A stretch of DNA of 64,000 nt from Dawidia cretensis (GCF_018598175.1 NZ_JAHESE010000002.1:124001-188000), one strand, 5' to 3'; numbered from the stretch's first letter, positions 8,915-18,453 are shown. Translations and numbers: made by a program. Notes: generated from the sequence alone by a model not told the origin.

Positions 8915-11008
8915 TTACGATATGTCCTTCTTTACGTCATGTTCCTCTAGGATGTATATGGATACACAGGTGCCTTCGACCAGCTGCTCCGCAGTGAGTA
9001 TTTCTTTAATGTCCATAGTGATATGCGTACCGTGCTGCTGATTAAAAACGTCCAGGCGTTCTTTCATGAGCTTTAGGCCAAGGTGTGTTCCTTCCAGCGC
9101 GTTGCGGGCGTTGATGATCTGCGAGGCCCGTAGCCCAATGCCATTATCTTCAACCCGTACTAAAATACGTTTCGCGTCGGTGGATATAATGATGGTTATA
9201 CGTTTTTCATTTTTTAAACTATGACGCAAACCATGCTTCACCGCGTTTTCGGCAACCGGCTGCAGCAACTTGGGAGGAACTTCAATGTCTGTGAGATCGA
9301 GCTGCCCCTCGATTTTGATCGCATACCTAAAATCATCGCCAAAACGCAACTTTTCTATCTGAAGATAGTGAGTGGTTGCTTCAAGCTCTTCCTGCAAGGT
9401 AATACTCGGTTTCCGGTTATTGATCAGGCTTGTTCGCAGCAGCAAGGCAAATGTATTGATATATTGCATCGCTTCATCGTTCTTGTTTTTTAATACCAGA
9501 TCGCGTACCGCACTTAATCCGTTGAACAGGAAGTGGGGATTCATTTGTGCCTCCAGCGATTGTAGGGTAAGTTCCTGAATACGCCCGTCAAATTCAGCTT
9601 GCAGCTGCTTCACCTTGCGGGCTTCTATTTGTTGTTGCTGCGCTAGGATCTCCTGGCGCGCAGTGGCCACCCGCTGTGCGAGCACTTGCCGCTCATTTTC
9701 GATGAGCCGGTTATTTTCCTGTAGTTGTTCGATATACTGTTTGCGGTGCTCATCACGTTGCCGGTGAATGAGGATATTATTATATCCCAGTGCCAGCGAA
9801 AATAATATCGTTTCTCCGATGATGCCTGCCTGAAGCAGCGCGCCAGGGTGGACATCACTTCCACGCACATGCCAAACGCCATCCTGGTAATCGATTATGA
9901 TGGAGGAAACTACACCGGCCAGTAAAAAGATATTAGCGATGAGAAAAAAGATTTTTAAAGGACTACGGATACGGAATAGGATGAAAAGAATGATAAAGAT
10001 ATAGAAGGGCATGAAGATCACCCGAAAGTAGAAATAGCTTTGCATTATAAAGAATGCGCCGTGCGCACCGGCCGCCTTCACAACCAGGTGTATAACGCCA
10101 TATACAAACAGGAGGACTACTTCTGTTTGTAGGAAATATCCGAACCAACGACTTTGGGATGACATATTCAGCAACTTGTCGGCGAAAAGGATATACACGG
10201 CAAACATCCACGCTACGGCGGTTTCATTGAGAAGATATCGCAATCCGAAAATCGAATACATAAAAGCCTGAGCATGATAGGGAAGCTCGTTCCACATTGT
10301 GAGGCAGAACGCCAGCGCCATCAGCAAATAAAGTGAGTATAACGTGTATAAGGTTTGTTTAACGGCGATGGCGTAAAAGAGAAAGAACAAAAACATGAAT
10401 GCCAAAAAACCAAGTGAAAGCGTATTGATCAACGTCTGGATGCCTCGCCGGAACTGATATTGATAGAAGTATTGATAGATAGAAGCTTTATCATACAACC
10501 GGATTTGCAGACGGGGTGATGAGGGTACCATCGGCTCATTTTGAATATACACTAGTACGTCACTGTTTGCCGGTAGTGGCAGAATACCGACGGTAGGATC
10601 GTCGCTGAAAAATGGTTGGCTAGGTTCTGGCCAGATACCGATGGTATCTGCAAATAGTAAAGTTCCGTCCCGGGTGAACACATAAAAGCCTGTATGAAGG
10701 TCGGCGGTAGCTTCTATGAACAATGTGTCCGGGTAGGGTCGTGTATTCTTCAGGGGAAATCTGAGCCACACCCGTTCCCTGGAAGAAAGATTGGTAAAAA
10801 TCGGGTGAGAAGAAGCCGGATGTTCCCATAGCTCCGCGGGATGCTTACAGATACACTGCTGAAGCGCAGGGATACTGTCGGCCAGGATATGCGTCGCACG
10901 GTCGGAGGAAAGAGTGTCGGGCGCCGAGGCGAAGCTTTGATAAGGCCCTGAGAATAGCCAAATCAGACAGACTATCCACCAAAGGGCAGGTTTAACGATT
11001 TTCGGCAT
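8915..11008 (-). CDS. LytS-type sensor histidine kinase with 7TMR-DISM sensor
   Basis: Signal peptide (WWIVCLIWLFSGPYQSFASA), then an extracytoplasmic 7TMR-DISMED2-like beta domain (about residues 40-180) and seven transmembrane segments (about 190-415). A coiled coil (about 420-480) follows, then a His_kinase domain with phosphoacceptor His in MNPHFLFNGLSAVRDL and a C-terminal ATPase with EDNGIGL. This domain order is common in Bacteroidota and implies sensing of an extracytoplasmic ligand, often a carbohydrate. A GTG at 11014 lies two codons upstream; ATG 11008 is the more likely start. It is followed 36 bp later by the LytTR regulator. Confidence 0.92.
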   Translation of the reverse strand: MPKIVKPALWWIVCLIWLFSGPYQSFASAPDTLSSDRATHILADSIPALQQCICKHPAELWEHPASSHPIFTNLSSRERVWLRFPLKNTRPYPDTLFIEATADLHTGFYVFTRDGTLLFADTIGIWPEPSQPFFSDDPTVGILPLPANSDVLVYIQNEPMVPSSPRLQIRLYDKASIYQYFYQYQFRRGIQTLINTLSLGFLAFMFLFFLFYAIAVKQTLYTLYSLYLLMALAFCLTMWNELPYHAQAFMYSIFGLRYLLNETAVAWMFAVYILFADKLLNMSSQSRWFGYFLQTEVVLLFVYGVIHLVVKAAGAHGAFFIMQSYFYFRVIFMPFYIFIILFILFRIRSPLKIFFLIANIFLLAGVVSSIIIDYQDGVWHVRGSDVHPGALLQAGIIGETILFSLALGYNNILIHRQRDEHRKQYIEQLQENNRLIENERQVLAQRVATARQEILAQQQQIEARKVKQLQAEFDGRIQELTLQSLEAQMNPHFLFNGLSAVRDLVLKNKNDEAMQYINTFALLLRTSLINNRKPSITLQEELEATTHYLQIEKLRFGDDFRYAIKIEGQLDLTDIEVPPKLLQPVAENAVKHGLRHSLKNEKRITIIISTDAKRILVRVEDNGIGLRASQIINARNALEGTHLGLKLMKERLDVFNQQHGTHITMDIKEILTAEQLVEGTCVSIYILEEHDVKKDIS

Positions 11009-11211
11009 CGCCACAAGTTACATATTATGATGTCCCTGGAAAAGGCATGTGCTAAGTCAGGTAGGTAGTCCGCACAGTGAAGTGACTGAACGGCACAGTT
11101 TGAAAAGTAGGTGAATTGAAAATTGATAATTTGCCTTCCTATCGCTGGCGTTGGCTTATTGTCAGGATGCCACGATTACATTCAACGATGTTTCACTTAA
11201 ACGTTATTTTC

Positions 11212-12501
11212 ATGCGTCATCTTATCATAGTACTCCTGTTATGCGGTATATGGTCTGTCTCTCTGGCACAGGCTTTAAAAGATTTTGATAAACGTTTTTC
11301 CAATAAGGTAAACCGTAAGATTGATCAGAAAGTAGACCGGAATATTGATAAAGTATTAAACAAGGCCGACCAGAGAACGGACAAGCCCATCGACGACGTC
11401 TTAACCCCTAAACCCGATGGGAAGAAGGCAGTAGAAAAGAAAGAATCTGCCGAAGGTACACAGCAGGAGAATAATGAGGACATCAAACTGCATGCCGCGG
11501 GCGATTTTGATTTCGTGCCGGGCAGCGAACTAATTTTTGCAGATAATTTTGAAAAAGACGCAGTTGGTGATTTCCCGGCTTCGTGGAACACCTCTGGCTC
11601 GGGTGAAGTCCTTATCCTAAGTGGAATGCCCGGCAAATGGTTATCCATACCCCACAATACGCTCACTCTTCCCGAAAAACTTCCGGCGTTGCCGGAAAAT
11701 TTCACGGTGGAGTTTAATCTTATCTATCCGGGTGATAACCGCCCGCCGATTACGTTCGGATTCACGGATAGTAAAAACCCCGTGAAAGAAAACATTCAAT
11801 ATAAAAAACTGTTTTACTTTCGCATTCAGCACACACAGGATCTTATTGGCAGCACAGACCGGTTTTACTCCGGCGGCGAGAACAATCAATCCTACGCTTT
11901 CAAAAGTTTGGCTGGTAAGGTAATGCGTGTCAGTATCAGCGTGAACAAAACGCGTATCCGGCTTTATCTAAACCGGGATAAGGTTTTTGATCTGCCCCGC
12001 GCCTTTGAGCCTTTTACACTTCGTAACAATTTTTTCCTGAAGTCTGCGGCGGTCACAAGCAAACCCCAGCCGTTTTATATTGCTGACGTACGCATCGCGG
12101 CAGCCGGTACAGATGCGCGAAGCGGTATTTTGAAAGAATTTATGGACAAGGGTAGCGTATCGACGAACGCGATTCAATTCGACTTTAACAGCGATAAAAT
12201 AACCCCGTCTTCGTATCAGATCATCGACGAGTTCGGCGAAGCGCTGAAGCGAAGTGACGATTGGCGTATCAACATTATTGGGCACACGGATAACATTGGC
12301 AAAGATTCGTATAATCAACAGCTGTCCGCAAAACGTGCTGCCGCTGTAAAAGCGTATCTGGTGAGCAAATATGACATCGACACGGATCGAATACAAACGG
12401 AAGGAAAAGGTGCGGCCATATCCCTGAAGCCCAATGATACAGCCGAAGGACGCGCCGCGAACAGACGCGTAGAATTTGTGAGACTTACTATTCAGAAATA
12501 A
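11212..12501 (+). CDS. OmpA-family outer membrane protein
   Basis: The chosen ATG gives a clean signal peptide (MRHLIIVLLLCGIWSVSLAQA); the frame is open further upstream to a TTG at 11116, but that extension is not secretory in character. After a charged Lys/Asp-rich linker (about residues 25-85), residues 110-300 form a lectin-like beta-sandwich region. The C-terminal ~110 residues are an OmpA peptidoglycan-binding domain with IQFDFNSDKITPSS, INIIGHTDN and NRRVEFVRL. The protein probably sits in the outer membrane or periplasm and binds murein. It is followed after 9 bp by a TolB-like lipoprotein gene, so the two probably form an operon. Confidence 0.9.
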   Translation: MRHLIIVLLLCGIWSVSLAQALKDFDKRFSNKVNRKIDQKVDRNIDKVLNKADQRTDKPIDDVLTPKPDGKKAVEKKESAEGTQQENNEDIKLHAAGDFDFVPGSELIFADNFEKDAVGDFPASWNTSGSGEVLILSGMPGKWLSIPHNTLTLPEKLPALPENFTVEFNLIYPGDNRPPITFGFTDSKNPVKENIQYKKLFYFRIQHTQDLIGSTDRFYSGGENNQSYAFKSLAGKVMRVSISVNKTRIRLYLNRDKVFDLPRAFEPFTLRNNFFLKSAAVTSKPQPFYIADVRIAAAGTDARSGILKEFMDKGSVSTNAIQFDFNSDKITPSSYQIIDEFGEALKRSDDWRINIIGHTDNIGKDSYNQQLSAKRAAAVKAYLVSKYDIDTDRIQTEGKGAAISLKPNDTAEGRAANRRVEFVRLTIQK

Positions 12502-12510
12502 ACAATTACT

Positions 12511-13527
12511 ATGTTAACTTCTTATTATTCGGGTATTCTTTTTATTATTTGTCTTTTTACCGTCTCCTGTAAAGACGATAATGATGCGCCTCCTGTGCCT
12601 GTGCCTGAGCTTAGGAATAAAATTGTTTTTGCAAGCGATAGGGACGGCTCCGTCATGCTGTATAGCATGAACCTGAACGGTTCTGATCCCGACGATCTGA
12701 CCGAAGGATCCAACGGCTCGATATCACCCGACGGCAGAGCGCTTGCATACGTTAAAGAAAATAACATCTATACAGCAAAGGCAGATGGGTCCGATGTTTT
12801 ACAGTTAACTATCACCGGAACAGACAAGCAACCCCGGTGGTCGCCCGACGGATCAAGGACCGCCTTTTATAGTTTCCGGCAAGGGGGTAAGGCGCAGCTC
12901 CATACCATGAAGAAGGATGGAAGCGACGTGATGCAGATGACTGACATTAGCGGCCGGGGATTTATTGACGCGGTATGGTCACCCGACGGGTCCAGGGTAG
13001 TATGTATTGGTAGTGTCGATATTTCTAACACCGATGTTTACCTGGCTGACGGGAACCAAACTTTAAACCTAACCAATGATAGCTTTGAGGATATGCACGC
13101 CGGCTGGTCGCCGGATGGAAGTAAAATTCTCTTTGTCAGCAACCGCGGTGGTGAATACAATATTTATAGCATGAATGCCAATGGTACAGCTGTAATTCGC
13201 CTCACAAGCCATGTGGGTGTACACTTAAACCCGCGGTGGTCGCCAGACGGCAGCGAAATATTATTTTTGGGCGACTACAGCATATATAAGATGAACGTTG
13301 ATGGAACCGGTCTTATGCAGCTTACTTTTCAGACGGAAGCGCATTTTGACGAATCTCCCCAATGGTCGTCTGATAGCAAAAAAATCATCTTCACCCGTAA
13401 TACCAAAATCGGAGCAGCCTACCAGTCGGATATATTTTCGGTCAACCGGGATGGTTCGGGCCTGGTAAATCTCACCGCAAATCCGGCAGACGATTTCCAA
13501 CCCATCTGGGGCCCTGCGGGAAATTAG
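12511..13527 (+). CDS. TolB-like beta-propeller (PD40) lipoprotein
   Basis: The N terminus ends in a lipobox, LFTVSC with Cys20, followed by an Asp/Pro-rich tether, indicating a lipoprotein. The rest is a repeated motif of the type W-S-P-D-G-S (for example RWSPDGS, VWSPDGSRVV, GWSPDGSKILF), the blades of a TolB/DPP4-N-type beta propeller. Such propellers bind partner proteins or glycans rather than catalyse. It lies 9 bp after the OmpA-family gene. The pairing of PD40 repeats with OmpA is seen again as a single fused protein at 50168-51478. Confidence 0.88.
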   Translation: MLTSYYSGILFIICLFTVSCKDDNDAPPVPVPELRNKIVFASDRDGSVMLYSMNLNGSDPDDLTEGSNGSISPDGRALAYVKENNIYTAKADGSDVLQLTITGTDKQPRWSPDGSRTAFYSFRQGGKAQLHTMKKDGSDVMQMTDISGRGFIDAVWSPDGSRVVCIGSVDISNTDVYLADGNQTLNLTNDSFEDMHAGWSPDGSKILFVSNRGGEYNIYSMNANGTAVIRLTSHVGVHLNPRWSPDGSEILFLGDYSIYKMNVDGTGLMQLTFQTEAHFDESPQWSSDSKKIIFTRNTKIGAAYQSDIFSVNRDGSGLVNLTANPADDFQPIWGPAGN

Positions 13528-14085
13528 CGCATGATGTGTAAGCGGAAGTCAGCTTGCTGCTAAATAAGATGCCTTGGAGTAAGCAGCTCGGCCTCGATGG
13601 TGATACGCCGCTTTAAAAAACAGAGAACGCTCTTCACGTCTGGCTAGCATTCACCATCATGCCACTATTTGCACTGCCAAATGCTCGTCTTCACCTAGAT
13701 GCAGGCATCTTCGATGCCGTCAAGACGCCGGTCAATACAGGCGTTTTGTCAGGACTTGTACCGGGTAAGTGCGTTGGCTTTTTTGGCTTCACCAGGATGG
13801 TGATTCGGCTTGGGATAGCCACGCTTCCGGTTGGGGGACGGGAAGTTTATATTTTTGGGGTTGCGTTACTGGCGGGTATTGGGTTACAATGTCTTTGTTC
13901 AATACAGCGCTAGCGTTTTCGACTCCAGAGCTAATTTCGCAGTCCAATACGGTATCTTGTTAGCTTCCCCGGTGTCCGATGTTTTTTGGGTGTTTCTTTT
14001 AAAAACTTTCGTAAGCCCACCGGAGCACTTGTAAGCGGTTCGATGGCAGTCAGTAAATGATCGCTGCTCCAGTATTCGATACAAA
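13528..14085. other. 558-bp stretch with no recognisable gene
   Basis: Several short overlapping frames exist on both strands but none resembles a family, has a sensible start, or carries a signal peptide. I see no clear hairpin terminator. It separates two convergent genes and may be decayed sequence. Confidence 0.5.
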
Positions 14086-14904
14086 TTAATTTTTCAATAC
14101 ATCTACATATTTGGCCATAAAAATTCTATTTAAACAGTAAATGCATAGTACGATCACCCCAACTGATCCAACCGTAATTATTGCGAGGTTTATGAGCCCA
14201 CCATACATATCCAGTAAGGAGTAATTTATTATTGATTTGTGGTCAGCGAATGTTCGAATGAGATAGCCACACAAGTTAGTTGTTGAGTGAATCACTATAG
14301 GGTACACCATATTCCTCGTTTTATAGAATACCCATCCCGCGAACAGGCCTACTAAAAAGGCGGCCACAAATTGCCATGGATTTAAATGAACAATTCCGAA
14401 CAGGAAGCTGGAAATTATTATCGCTTTGGATGGAGAATATGCTTGTTTCAGTAGGCCATCTAAAATAACTCCTCTAAAGATCAATTCTTCTAATACCGGC
14501 GCGGCAATCACCATCAAAACAAAAGTAAATAGACTCGTTTGGTTGACCATTTCGATCAGTGACGCTCGAACACTTTCCGGCATGGGTATCAACATTGATA
14601 CCGGCGATATAATCCCGAAGAGAAGGGAAATTGAAATTGCAATAACCAAGTAAATAACGTGGGAATTGTCGAATTTGAACGTGTAAGTAGCGGTTTTGAC
14701 TTTTATTTTTCTGATTTTTTGTACTACTAAAAATGAAACGCCCATTGCGCACAAATAATACAAAAGATTAGAAGCTTCTCTGCTAATGATGGTAATTGGC
14801 AAGGTTGTCAAAGGCGCAAATATCAACAGCGCCAGGATTATGATGCCAGCAATCGAAAAACTTTGCATTATATTCGGATAGATAACTGATTGTTGCGTTT
14901 TCAT
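14086..14904 (-). CDS. CPBP-family intramembrane metalloprotease
   Basis: About eight hydrophobic segments with the CPBP (Abi/CAAX-like) motifs: EELIFRG (E139, E140, R144), a His in GIVHLNPWQF (H173), and HSTTN (H206, N210). These are the metal-binding and catalytic residues of Rce1-type glutamate intramembrane proteases. It is the last gene of a three-gene minus-strand operon after an ECF sigma factor and a membrane protein (28 bp gap). An intramembrane protease beside a sigma factor and a putative membrane-bound regulator suggests signalling by proteolysis, but that is inference. Base composition is clearly AT-richer than in most of the window. Confidence 0.88.
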   Translation of the reverse strand: MKTQQSVIYPNIMQSFSIAGIIILALLIFAPLTTLPITIISREASNLLYYLCAMGVSFLVVQKIRKIKVKTATYTFKFDNSHVIYLVIAISISLLFGIISPVSMLIPMPESVRASLIEMVNQTSLFTFVLMVIAAPVLEELIFRGVILDGLLKQAYSPSKAIIISSFLFGIVHLNPWQFVAAFLVGLFAGWVFYKTRNMVYPIVIHSTTNLCGYLIRTFADHKSIINYSLLDMYGGLINLAIITVGSVGVIVLCIYCLNRIFMAKYVDVLKN

Positions 14905-14932
14905 CGTTTTATCGCTGTTTAAATAGTGTATA

Positions 14933-15535
14933 TTATTTTATTACTTCGCGAAGAAGTTCATCAATTTGATTGATTTGTTTATTGTAATATTTTACATGCA
15001 CTAATGTCAGAATGGTATAAAAAAAACCTCCGGCGCCAATGTAAAGTAAAATCGTCGCTAGTGGAACCGCTGTGAAAACATCTGTATTATTGGTTAGTTT
15101 AAATACGACCGGGCAAACAGATGCCAATAGGGCGAATCCTAATGGTAGATAGAACTTCTTGTTTATATGGTATGCCTTCTGGCATGCCGCAAAGTCAAGA
15201 ATTGTTTGTTTGTAGCTTTTTCGGACAATATCTATTGTGCTGGCTTTTATAATAAAATTGGCCGACATCACTATTGCAATGAGAGAAATTATCATACTTA
15301 AGATACCGCTAAACAGCAGTGGAGTTGTATCCAGAGTTTCAAGCTTAAATAGGATATAGCAAATGAAGGCGAACAGCCATGTGTTGCCGCCTATTTCAAG
15401 CATGAATACTTTGCTTAGTCTATTTTTTGATCTCGTTTGGGCCATCCGTAGAATAACCTCATTGGTTAATTTTTCCTGCTTTTCAACGCGGTCACTGATT
15501 TGGCGCCACAGTTCTTTCGTTTCGTCAATATCCAT
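14933..15535 (-). CDS. Membrane protein, possible anti-sigma or sigma-linked regulator
   Basis: Not recognised as a named family. The first ~45 residues are charged and helical (MDIDETKELWRQISDRVEKQ) and cytoplasmic in character. Four hydrophobic segments follow at about residues 45-68, 72-96, 125-146 and 152-176. The gene starts 3 bp after the sigma-factor stop codon, implying translational coupling. A short cytoplasmic head plus membrane helices, directly after an ECF sigma gene, is the usual layout for an anti-sigma factor, though no ZAS-type His/Cys motif is present. The role is therefore proposed from position only. Confidence 0.7.
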   Translation of the reverse strand: MDIDETKELWRQISDRVEKQEKLTNEVILRMAQTRSKNRLSKVFMLEIGGNTWLFAFICYILFKLETLDTTPLLFSGILSMIISLIAIVMSANFIIKASTIDIVRKSYKQTILDFAACQKAYHINKKFYLPLGFALLASVCPVVFKLTNNTDVFTAVPLATILLYIGAGGFFYTILTLVHVKYYNKQINQIDELLREVIK

Positions 15536-15538
15536 ATC

Positions 15539-16027
15539 TTAGATTGGTGTAATTTGGGATTTTAGCTTTTGCTTAATGCGCGATAGTCTTGTAGCAACAT
15601 TCGTTAGGGTAAGGCCGGTAACACGTGCTATCTCCTCATATGGCTTATCTTCGAGATAAAGAAAAATGATGCCCTTGTCAAGATCATTGAGGCTCTGAAT
15701 TTCTTTATACAACACTTTCACTCTTTCTTCCCAATAGAGATCAGTGTGCTCGGCATAATTCAAAACGACGTCATCGATCGGTATCTGCGGTATTTGTTTT
15801 TTGTTTTTTCGAAACTGTGTAATGGCTGTATTTAACGCAATGCGGTAGATCCACGTTGATATTTTTGAATCACTTCTGAATGCGTCAATGGACTTCCATA
15901 ATTGTATCACGATTTCCTGAAACAAGTCCTTTCGGTCATCCTCGCTCTTCGTGTATAAGATTGATACCCTGAAAATCATGGACTGATTCTCCTTTATGAT
16001 TTTTGTAAAATCTTCGTCCCGGTTCAA
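15539..16027 (-). CDS. ECF-subfamily RNA polymerase sigma-70 factor
   Basis: 162 residues with sigma region 2 (DLFQEIVIQLWKSIDAFRSD, then KISTWIYRIALNTAITQFRK) and region 4 (GIIFLYLEDKPYEEIARVTG, then a helix-turn-helix). The only upstream start in frame is TTG at 16027, immediately after an in-frame TAG. The next in-frame Met (residue 17, MIFRVSILY) would cut into region 2, so TTG is preferred. It heads an operon with a membrane protein and a CPBP protease and probably directs transcription of its own operon, as many ECF factors do. Confidence 0.9.
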   Translation of the reverse strand: MNRDEDFTKIIKENQSMIFRVSILYTKSEDDRKDLFQEIVIQLWKSIDAFRSDSKISTWIYRIALNTAITQFRKNKKQIPQIPIDDVVLNYAEHTDLYWEERVKVLYKEIQSLNDLDKGIIFLYLEDKPYEEIARVTGLTLTNVATRLSRIKQKLKSQITPI

Positions 16028-16374
16028 CTATTTTGCGGTTTTACTATTTGTCGTCAAATCTTCAAAAAAGTCACAGTTTGATCTGGGACTCGATAGGCAA
16101 TGCATGCTTAATTAAAAGCTGTCGGTCTGTAGGGCAGAACGGCCGGCAAATGGTGGCGGGATATCGCCGGTGGCCGATTGGTCGACAATGGATAATGCAA
16201 TCTGAAGGGGCTCGACCTTCGGGCTCGCTGGGGCCTCGATGGCTAATTGATGCATTTTTGGGTCTTTTGATGTGGCCAGTCCTATTCCCATCCCTTTCTT
16301 GTGAAGAATGGTTAACGGTTAGGAACAGCGCAGAAAACGTAAGCAATGGCCCGCCTCTATCATTGTAAGAATTA
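16028..16374. other. 347-bp gap; one doubtful 59-codon ORF
   Basis: The gap lies between the sigma operon and the antiporter, which are divergently transcribed, so both promoters should be here; I could not place either with confidence. On the minus strand 16291..16112 is an ATG-initiated frame of 59 codons beginning MGIGLATSKDPKMHQLAIEA. Its composition is protein-like but it matches no family I know, and it could be a remnant or chance. Confidence 0.3.
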
Positions 16375-17646
16375 ATGGTTAATGTGGTAGTGCTTTTAGG
16401 CATTGTTTTTTCATGCTGGTTATTGGTGAATAATTACATTGTTATTCTTGCTATAGTTGGTACCGCGGCGCTTGCTATGGCCTGGATGCCCGCAATAACT
16501 CAAAAATTAAAGATTTCGTATGCCGTGCTGTACGTTATCGTGGGCTTTACGCTTTACGCTTTTGTCCGAACGCTGCCTGAGCCAAATCCTACCAAGCAGG
16601 TTGACATCACTTTGAGACTCACTGAACTGGTTGTGCTAGTTTCGCTGATGGGGACCGGCTTGAAGATTGATGAACGATTTTCCATTAAGGAATGGTCTAT
16701 TCCGCTACGTCTGGTCAGCATAACGATGTTGTTGAGTATTGCCATTACTGCCTTGCTCGGCTACTTTTGGTTGGGGTTCAGCATTCCGTCGGCGATACTT
16801 CTTGGAGCTGCTTTGGCCCCGACAGACCCCGTGCTTGCCTCGGATGTTCAAGTTGGCCCGCCATTAGAAAAAACGAGAAGTAATGTTCGCTTTGCGCTGA
16901 CTGCTGAAGGCGGCCTAAACGATAGCATGGCGTTTCCATTCACCTGGCTGGCGATAGGATTGTCCGCTTCTACCTTTGATGCTGGAAAAATCGCTAATTG
17001 GGTCATTGATGATGTAGTTTTTAAAATTGGCATCGGTCTGGTAACCGGTTTTCTGATCGGGAAAGCGCTGGCGTATTTACTATTCCATTTGCCGAAGAAA
17101 ACAACACTTGATACGCCAGCCGATGGATTTGTCGCCCTATCTGCGACGTTACTTGTATACGGGGTTACGGAGCTGATCCATGGCTATGGATTTTTAGCGG
17201 TCTTCGTTTGCGCAGTGACGCTTCGGAACTCTGAAATGGATCATGAATATCATAAGAAGCTTCATGCTTTTTCGGATCAGATCGAGAGGATACTGGTGGC
17301 AATCGTTTTGATTTTATTTGGAGGCAGCATTTCGTATGGTATTTTATCCATTCTTAATTGGCCGTTAGTGTTATTTGGGCTAGTGTCCATCGTTGTAGTA
17401 AGACCATTGTGCGCGTATTTCGCTGTTATGCGTGCCAGGCTGCCTGGGAGGGAGAAGGCGATAATAAGCTTCTTTGGAATTAAGGGTGTTGGCTCATTGT
17501 TTTATCTTGCATTTGCATTAAACGAAGCGCCTTTTGAAAATGCCGCGGAACTGTGGTGTGTCGTGTCATTTATAGTGCTCTGCTCTATTGTAATACACGG
17601 ATTTTCAGCTGCGAAAACCATAGCTAGTGTTGAGAAACATCCCTGA
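16375..17646 (+). CDS. Na+/H+ antiporter, CPA1 (NhaP-like) family
   Basis: 423 residues with about 12 transmembrane helices. The CPA signature residues are visible: a Thr-Asp in ALAPTDPVLASDVQ and an Asn-Asp in AEGGLNDSMAFPF, the ion-binding pair of helices 4 and 5. A conserved charged motif in the later half is GREKAIISFFGIKGVGSL. Members exchange cytoplasmic Na+ (or K+) for protons at the inner membrane. There is no C-terminal cytoplasmic regulatory domain. ATG start; single gene, divergent from the sigma operon. Confidence 0.9.
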   Translation: MVNVVVLLGIVFSCWLLVNNYIVILAIVGTAALAMAWMPAITQKLKISYAVLYVIVGFTLYAFVRTLPEPNPTKQVDITLRLTELVVLVSLMGTGLKIDERFSIKEWSIPLRLVSITMLLSIAITALLGYFWLGFSIPSAILLGAALAPTDPVLASDVQVGPPLEKTRSNVRFALTAEGGLNDSMAFPFTWLAIGLSASTFDAGKIANWVIDDVVFKIGIGLVTGFLIGKALAYLLFHLPKKTTLDTPADGFVALSATLLVYGVTELIHGYGFLAVFVCAVTLRNSEMDHEYHKKLHAFSDQIERILVAIVLILFGGSISYGILSILNWPLVLFGLVSIVVVRPLCAYFAVMRARLPGREKAIISFFGIKGVGSLFYLAFALNEAPFENAAELWCVVSFIVLCSIVIHGFSAAKTIASVEKHP

Positions 17647-17670
17647 CATCACCTATTTATATGTATAGTC

Positions 17671-17820
17671 AGAGCCAAGTCGGATAATGCTTCGATGTTT
17701 GCCGCGGGCGTCCCGGCGTGCGGCGTTATGATTACGGGGGCCGCCGGGCGTGACTCCAAAAGAGAAGTTTACGAAATGATCAACGGAAAAGATGCGGAAG
17801 AAAAGACTTGGTGCTGTTAG
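17671..17820 (+). pseudogene. Possible remnant of an M28-type peptidase
   Basis: A frame with no start codon reads RAKSDNASMFAAGVPACGVM and ITGAAGRDSKREVYEMINGK, then stops at TAG 17818-17820. The order S-D-x-A-x-F/M-x-A-A-G-V/I-P-A followed by T-G-A resembles the late part of M28 aminopeptidases (SDhaaF..aGIPa..ftGa). Nothing upstream or downstream continues the similarity, so at best this is a short relic. It lies between the antiporter gene and tRNA-Arg. Confidence 0.3.
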
Positions 17821-17979
17821 CGGTAGTAGCTCTTAAAAATCGCCATTGATTTACTGCCGGGATTGGGCGCCTTGTGACACATTGGCCCAATGTTTTCCAG
17901 CGTTTTCCTGCTGGTATAGTTGGGCCAACCGAATACGCTGACGATTTGAACGTTATCAGCAGTATTGGGTTTCGGCTTG

Positions 17980-18053
17980 TGATCCGACAGGGACTCGAAC
18001 CCCGAACCGTCAGCTTAGAAGGCTGATGCTCTATCCAGTTGAGCTATCGGACC
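17980..18053 (-). tRNA. tRNA-Arg (anticodon TCT)
   Basis: On the minus strand the 74 nt fold into a cloverleaf. The acceptor arm GGTCCGA pairs with TCGGATC (one G-T pair), the D-arm region is TAGCTCAACTGGATAGAGCA, the anticodon loop CTTCTAA is closed by CAGC/GCTG, and the T-loop is GGTTCGAGTCC. The discriminator base is A. CCA is not encoded. It lies 18 bp after the stop codon of the four-helix-bundle gene on the same strand. Confidence 0.95.
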
Positions 18054-18071
18054 TGGATATACCTTGTTGTC

Positions 18072-18422
18072 TTACTCGGTGTGACTTCTGTACATGCCGA
18101 GCAGCATCTTGGAGACTTTCTCGTAGCGCTCGTACAAGTCTTGCGCTTGTGCCAGGGGAATCATCCCCAGTTCGCCCAGTACTTGCAGAATGGCCACGCA
18201 TTCAAAAACGGCACTGCGGGATATGGTGATATAATGCTTTTTGTCGGCCGTTGTCATCCGGCCGGTGCCTTCGGCCAGGTTGAGAAGAATATCCATGCAG
18301 GCTTTTCTCCACTGATCCTTGATGTAAGGATCCATCTTCTCACTTGAGAAAACGATCTTTAGTGAATCCGTCACCAGTGTTTTGGCGATTTGGTAGACCT
18401 CTAATTTCTCAAAATCAAACAT
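18072..18422 (-). CDS. Four-helix bundle protein (23S rRNA-intervening-sequence / S23 family)
   Basis: 116 residues, predicted all-helical. The start MFDFEKLEVYQIAKTLV and the middle segment AEGTGRMTTADKKHYITISR are hallmarks of the four-helix bundle family (TIGR02436-like). Members were first found inside intervening sequences of 23S rRNA genes; their function is not settled, though a pentameric nucleic-acid-binding role has been proposed. Here it stands outside rRNA, with tRNA-Ser ending 32 bp upstream and tRNA-Arg starting 18 bp downstream, all on the minus strand. One shared primary transcript is likely. Confidence 0.88.
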   Translation of the reverse strand: MFDFEKLEVYQIAKTLVTDSLKIVFSSEKMDPYIKDQWRKACMDILLNLAEGTGRMTTADKKHYITISRSAVFECVAILQVLGELGMIPLAQAQDLYERYEKVSKMLLGMYRSHTE

Positions 18423-18453
18423 GGCGCTGGCTTAATCATTATCCCAACCACGA

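Noticed and set aside
13659-14034. Overlapping plus-strand frames of 64-84 codons
   Set aside because: Three frames overlap in the same DNA, none with a signal peptide, motif or sensible start; probably non-coding.
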